Positions 7,362 through 9,567 of a stretch of DNA of 9,567 nt are shown here, in pieces. The first letter of the stretch is position 1; each line of letters begins with the position of its first letter. Made by a program: the position numbers and the translations under genes. The stretch lies in contig JBFIDI010000207.1 of NCBI GenBank assembly GCA_041581405.1, positions 1 through 9,567 on the forward strand, given 5' to 3'. This DNA comes from CAISIP01 sp041581405. Lineage in GTDB: Bacteria; Pseudomonadota; Gammaproteobacteria; Burkholderiales; Burkholderiaceae_C. The notes beneath the pieces were generated by a model that was not told the DNA's origin, ran no database searches, and saw only the letters and a list, made by a program, of their open reading frames with translations.

Positions 7362-7553
7362 TCAGTCGCGCGGTTCAGACCACAATTTCCCGCCGGTGGC
7401 CCAGTTCTCGCGCTTGACGTCGGTGATCAGGATGTCGACCGACTCGGGAGAGCCGCCCAGCACCTCGACCGTGATGCGGGTGATCTCCTGGACCAGCTTT
7501 TTCTTCTGCTCGACGGTACGGCCTTCCATCATCTCGATGTGGTAGGTGGGCAT
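7362..7553 (-). CDS. 4-oxalocrotonate tautomerase-like protein
   Basis: A 63-residue protein, 62 after removal of Met, with the beta-alpha-beta pattern and length of 4-oxalocrotonate tautomerase (4-OT). Pro1, the catalytic base of the superfamily, is present, as is Arg11 in MMEGRTVEQK. Two other active-site positions of classical 4-OT differ: the equivalent of Arg39 is Asp39 (in SVDILITDV) and that of Phe50 is Trp50 (in KRENWATGG). It is therefore probably not a canonical 4-OT; tautomerase, hydratase or dehalogenase-like chemistry on an unknown substrate is possible. A strong AGGAG ends 6 bases before the ATG, the best ribosome binding site in the left 7.5 kb. It is the first gene of a probable unit with the MFS transporter. 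Expected to form a cytosolic oligomer. Confidence 0.9.
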   Translation of the reverse strand: MPTYHIEMMEGRTVEQKKKLVQEITRITVEVLGGSPESVDILITDVKRENWATGGKLWSEPRD

Positions 7554-7559
7554 GGGTTT

Positions 7560-7564
7560 CTCCT
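7560..7564 (-). promoter_or_regulatory. Strong ribosome binding site of the tautomerase gene
   Basis: The minus strand reads ACAGGAGAAACCC before the ATG at 7553, placing AGGAG 6 bases from the start codon. This fixes the start and contrasts with the weak or absent sites at kup, benE and gshB. Confidence 0.8.
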
Positions 7565-7587
7565 GTAAATCCAGTTCATCTCAAACG

Positions 7588-7604
7588 CCTGATGTTCATT
7601 CAGG
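7588..7604. repeat. CCTGA/TCAGG inverted repeat with GATGTTC, upstream of the tautomerase gene
   Basis: CCTGA (7588-7592) and TCAGG (7600-7604) flank a 7-nt centre. Within it lies GATGTTC (7591-7597), the same seven bases as at 8941-8947 in the IclR promoter region. GTTCAT occurs here (7594-7599) and again exactly 20 bp away (7574-7579), two helical turns. The element begins 35 bases upstream of the tautomerase start, so it is either an operator or a leader hairpin. Confidence 0.45.
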
Positions 7605-7620
7605 ACCGCGATTCCAAGTG

Positions 7621-7651
7621 CGATCCGGCTGGGCGCGCCATTGTCGGATCG
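7621..7651. repeat. 7-bp inverted repeat with 17-nt spacer
   Basis: CGATCCG (7621-7627) and CGGATCG (7645-7651) are perfect inverted arms separated by 17 nt, about 70-100 bases upstream of the tautomerase start. The arm length and spacing equal those of the repeat at 8944-8974, although the arm sequences differ. Confidence 0.4.
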
Positions 7652-7652
7652 G

Positions 7653-7672
7653 CAGGCATGCGATCTTGCCTG
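7653..7672. repeat. CAGGCA/TGCCTG inverted repeat
   Basis: CAGGCA (7653-7658) and TGCCTG (7667-7672) are perfect 6-bp arms around an 8-nt centre, immediately next to the repeat at 7621-7651. Hairpin or protein-binding site; no further evidence. Confidence 0.35.
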
Positions 7673-8032
7673 AACGCATGGATCATCGCTGCGGGTTGCC
7701 ATGTTGGCTGGATCCCGCAAGCGTGCACGGCGCTATTTTGCATTGAGCGGCCAAGGGCCTGGTGAGGTCCCGGCCGAGACGCAGCGCCGGTCACGATGGA
7801 CATCGACCGGAATCGACGCCGAACCGTAGCGACGGGCCCGTCGCGCTCATCATCTTCACGATGGATCCGCTGCACATGCGGCCGGATGCCGGGCTGCTGA
7901 CCCGGCGGCCGACGCAAGGACACCGTATCGGCGCATTGCCGCAACGATTCGGGACAAGGGCTTGGATGTGCGGTGCCTGCAAACGGGCACGGCCACGGAA
8001 CGTACGGCACGGCCGACGACGGCCGTCTGCAG

Positions 8033-8079
8033 TTCGATTGGCATGGACCATACGCGACTGCGCTCCACCTCCAATCGAA
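8033..8079. repeat. 9-bp inverted repeat downstream of the iclR-type gene
   Basis: TTCGATTGG (8033-8041) and CCAATCGAA (8071-8079) are perfect inverted arms with a 29-nt spacer. The pair starts 16 bases after the regulator's stop codon on the minus strand. There is no U-tract, so it is not a standard terminator. A long-spaced operator or a 3'-end structure are both possible. Confidence 0.45.
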
Positions 8080-8095
8080 ACAGCGTGCCCCGGTA

Positions 8096-8911
8096 TCACG
8101 ACAAGGGAATGTCTCTGTGCAGTATGGATTCGATTTCCCGTGTCGCATTGACAAGCAATGGCAACAGGGTCGACTCCACGGCTTCCGGCGAATGTCGGTC
8201 GAACCCCAGACTCAGGTTGAGTGCGGCAATGGTCGCGCCATCACGATCGCGAATGGGCGTGGCCAGACCGGCAATCCGGTCGTCGACCTCGCCATCGATG
8301 TAGCAGTACCCCATCTCTCTGACTCGCTGGATTCGCTCGCGCAACTCGCGCTTGTCCAGCACGCTGCGCCGGGTGAGGCGCTCCAGCTTGATCGTGCGCA
8401 ACACCGCGTTCAGTTGTGCATCGGGCAATGCGGCCAGCAGTACACGGCCCATCGAATTGAGATGGGCGGGAATGCGACTGCCCACGTTCAAGTCGATGCG
8501 GATGATGCGGCGGGTTTCCTCGCGCGCGACATAGACCACTTCCGCGGCATCGAGCACGCCGATCGAACACGTTTCCCGGGTTTGTCTCACCAGATCGACG
8601 AGGATGGGTTGCACGATGTTCTTGAATCCCAGTGCCGCCAGATACGAATATCCCAGGTTGAGTACGCGGGGCGTGAGCGAATAGGCTCGCGCATCGAGTC
8701 GCACATAACCCAGGTCGCCGAGCGTAGCCAGGATGCGCAGCGCCGATGCGCGCGTGATCTGCAATTGATCGGCGATCTCGATCATGGAGTAGGCGCGAGA
8801 CTCGCCCCGACCAAACAATTCAAGCACGCGTAGTCCGCGCTCGAGTGATTCAAGGCGCTCTCCGCGCGGTGCAGCTGGGGTAGATGGTGTTTTTCGTTTT
8901 TGCGTTGACAT
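8096..8911 (-). CDS. IclR-family transcriptional regulator
   Basis: A 271-residue DNA-binding regulator. The N-terminal winged helix-turn-helix spans roughly residues 20-80: ESLERGLRVLELFG, then the helix-turn-helix SMIEIADQLQITRASALRILATLGDLGYV at about 42-70. The C-terminal effector-binding domain runs from about 90 to 265. It shows SIGVLDAAEVVYVAR, the PAHLNSMGRVLLAAL segment and the family signature YIDGEVDDRIAGLATPIRDRDG followed by ALNLSL. The closest functional comparison is the PcaR/PcaU/PobR branch controlling aromatic catabolism, but the ligand cannot be read from the sequence. The ATG at 8911 gives a normal short basic N-terminal tail; no strong ribosome binding site is seen. It is divergent from the diiron-type gene at 9056, and palindromes fill the gap between them, suggesting control of that gene and of itself. 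GC is lower (about 58% in one line counted) than in the left part. Confidence 0.95.
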   Translation of the reverse strand: MSTQKRKTPSTPAAPRGERLESLERGLRVLELFGRGESRAYSMIEIADQLQITRASALRILATLGDLGYVRLDARAYSLTPRVLNLGYSYLAALGFKNIVQPILVDLVRQTRETCSIGVLDAAEVVYVAREETRRIIRIDLNVGSRIPAHLNSMGRVLLAALPDAQLNAVLRTIKLERLTRRSVLDKRELRERIQRVREMGYCYIDGEVDDRIAGLATPIRDRDGATIAALNLSLGFDRHSPEAVESTLLPLLVNATREIESILHRDIPLS

Positions 8912-8934
8912 GGCTCAGACTATCGCTTAAATTC

Positions 8935-8948
8935 CGAACAGATGTTCG
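8935..8948. promoter_or_regulatory. Palindrome CGAACA-GA-TGTTCG, candidate IclR operator
   Basis: Perfect 6-bp inverted arms with a 2-nt centre lie 24-37 bases upstream of the regulator's start codon, where they would overlap or adjoin its promoter. IclR-family proteins bind short palindromes as dimers or tetramers, so this is the best autoregulatory site candidate. Confidence 0.6.
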
Positions 8949-8974
8949 CATTTTGGTGGTTGTGACTTGCGAAC
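8944..8974. promoter_or_regulatory. Second palindrome GTTCGCA-N17-TGCGAAC
   Basis: GTTCGCA (8944-8950) and TGCGAAC (8968-8974) are perfect 7-bp inverted arms 17 nt apart. The left arm shares its GTTCG with the right arm of the 8935-8948 palindrome, giving three half-sites in a row. This matches the multi-half-site operators known for PcaU and PobR in principle, not in exact sequence. Confidence 0.55.
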
Positions 8975-8983
8975 GGACGATCC

Positions 8984-9001
8984 AGGCGAATGTTCTCGCC
9001 T
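8984..9001. promoter_or_regulatory. Third palindrome AGGCGA-ATGTTC-TCGCCT
   Basis: Perfect 6-bp arms flank ATGTTC, whose sequence repeats the GATGTTC half-site at 8941-8947. It lies 55-72 bases before the ATG at 9056, in the position of an upstream activator or -35-overlapping site for that gene. Confidence 0.5.
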
Positions 9002-9014
9002 TGTGACTGGTTTT

Positions 9015-9020
9015 TATTTT
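9015..9020 (+). promoter_or_regulatory. Possible -10 box (TATTTT) for the diiron-type gene
   Basis: TATTTT lies in the AT-rich run at 9011-9020, about 36 bases before the start codon. No clear -35 box stands at the right distance, which would fit a promoter needing an activator bound at the palindromes just upstream. Confidence 0.3.
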
Positions 9021-9044
9021 CCGCTTTGAGCGGTGTCGATTTCT

Positions 9045-9048
9045 GGAG
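9045..9048 (+). promoter_or_regulatory. Ribosome binding site of the diiron-type gene
   Basis: GGAG ends 7 bases before the ATG at 9056. This spacing supports 9056 as the true start of a reading frame that stays open to the end of the window. Confidence 0.75.
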
Positions 9049-9055
9049 ATCTGTC

Positions 9056-9567
9056 ATGCAACCATCCGTTCTTGAAGAGCTGGTTCCTGTTCCCAATCCC
9101 TATCCGGTGGTGTCGGAAGTGGAGTATCCCGATGTGTGGCGGTTGTGCGAGGATGCGCGCAAGCTCGCATGGGATCCGGTGGTCGACATCGATTACAGCG
9201 ACCTGGTCGATGCCGACCTTCCGCCGGATGTGCGGGCGGCAGGAGCTGAATGGTGGAGTCTACGGGCATGGATGGAGCATGGAGCTACGCCTTATGGTGC
9301 GGAGCGTTTGCTGGAAGCCATCTTCAGTCATCAACCGTTCGAGATCAAGCAGCACATCACCAACTTCATTGCGGAAGAGTTTCGCCATCATGAGGTGAGC
9401 TTTCGTATTGCCGTCGGACTGGGTGGATACCAACCCACGCCACGTGCCGACTACTTCCAGCAGGTCATCCCCCGCTTTCATGACGAACGCGACGAGAAGC
9501 AGATGAGCTTCTTCGCCGGGCTGTCGGTCAACACCTTGTTCGAGCAACTCTCCGGCGAGTTGCTGCA
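9056..9567 (+). CDS. Predicted ferritin-like diiron protein, 3' end beyond window
   Basis: The frame from the ATG at 9056 is open for 170 residues and runs off the right edge. I do not recognise the exact family. The visible part looks largely helical with many acidic and aromatic residues. A candidate first ligand is Glu74 (in AWMEHG) or Glu83. A clear ExxH follows at Glu108-His111 (within FIAEEFRHHE), and a further helix carries Glu163 and Glu168 (NTLFEQLSGELL). The order Glu, ExxH, Glu is the first three quarters of the four-helix diiron site in ferritin-like oxygenases, with the final ExxH expected beyond the window. Oxygen-dependent oxidation of an organic substrate is an inference. The start is supported by GGAG 7 bases upstream. 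GC is about 52-53% in lines counted, well below the left part, suggesting acquisition. It is divergent from the IclR regulator and probably controlled by it. Confidence 0.75.
   Translation, partial: MQPSVLEELVPVPNPYPVVSEVEYPDVWRLCEDARKLAWDPVVDIDYSDLVDADLPPDVRAAGAEWWSLRAWMEHGATPYGAERLLEAIFSHQPFEIKQHITNFIAEEFRHHEVSFRIAVGLGGYQPTPRADYFQQVIPRFHDERDEKQMSFFAGLSVNTLFEQLSGELL

Larger units (their letters stand above)
7554..8095. other. 542-base stretch without a convincing gene, rich in inverted repeats
   Basis: Between the tautomerase and IclR genes there are open frames on both strands (the longest 7600-8154, minus), but their products are rich in Arg, Pro, Ser and Cys, lack recognisable motifs, and overlap one another without one frame showing GC-biased third positions. 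I see no RNA gene. The stretch contains at least four inverted repeats (7588-7604, 7621-7651, 7653-7672, 8033-8079). It probably holds the promoter of the tautomerase-MFS unit and the 3' end of the regulator transcript; a decayed gene or a small RNA cannot be excluded. Confidence 0.6.

Noticed and set aside
7600..8154. 184-codon minus-strand frame in the gap, and overlapping plus-strand frames there
   Set aside because: Composition is Arg/Pro/Ser/Cys-rich with no motif, it overlaps the end of the IclR gene, and frames on both strands are equally open.
8951..8970. Sigma-54-like promoter (GG...GC) upstream of the diiron-type gene
   Set aside because: The GG and GC pairs are 11 or 14 bases apart instead of 12, and the rest of the consensus is missing.
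9033..9398. Plus-strand frame starting at 9033 that overlaps the diiron-type gene
   Set aside because: It lacks a suitable ribosome binding site and is Ser/Arg/Trp-rich; the 9056 frame has a good site, ExxH and stays open to the window end.
1..9567. tRNA, rRNA, CRISPR array, insertion sequence or attachment site
   Set aside because: I found no clover-leaf, no regularly spaced direct repeats, no transposase motifs and no long terminal repeats; the island-edge idea rests only on composition and gene content.

Overview
The window reads as GC-rich bacterial chromosome, most likely a betaproteobacterium of the Burkholderiales. This is inferred from Kup, GshB and BenE protein flavour, GC-biased third codon positions and a recurrent GCACAAT box just upstream of several genes; no rRNA or other marker is present to prove it. 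Nine protein genes are supported, one of them cut by the right edge.

Left part (1-5771) is ordinary core genome. A Kup-type potassium transporter (140-2008, +) is followed tail to tail by a single-domain BLUF blue-light sensor (2016-2441, -). The BLUF gene is divergent from a BenE-family transporter (2546-3736, +). Then come glutathione synthetase gshB (3886-4848, +) and, convergent with it, a YafJ-like class II glutamine amidotransferase (4868-5683, -).

The middle part (5772-7553, -) looks like a two-gene transcription unit: a 63-residue 4-oxalocrotonate-tautomerase-like protein followed by a 14-TM DHA2/EmrB-QacA MFS exporter, with a GC-rich hairpin directly after the MFS stop codon.

The right part (7554-9567) differs. 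A 542-base stretch without a convincing gene carries several inverted repeats. It is followed by an IclR-family regulator (8096-8911, -). The regulator is divergent from a gene running off the window (9056 onward, +) that encodes a protein with the ExxH pattern of ferritin-like diiron proteins, not recognised further. GC falls from about 67% (one 60-base line counted in kup) to about 52-53% (lines counted in the last gene and the shared promoter region), so a compositional boundary, perhaps the edge of an accessory island, lies between about 7550 and 9000. The 144-base region between the regulator and the diiron gene holds three overlapping or adjacent palindromes built on GAAC/GTTC half-sites, good candidates for IclR operators. 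The same GATGTTC half-site recurs just upstream of the tautomerase gene. The most interesting hypothesis here is an IclR-controlled catabolic or oxygenase module that begins at 9056 and may include the tautomerase-MFS unit.
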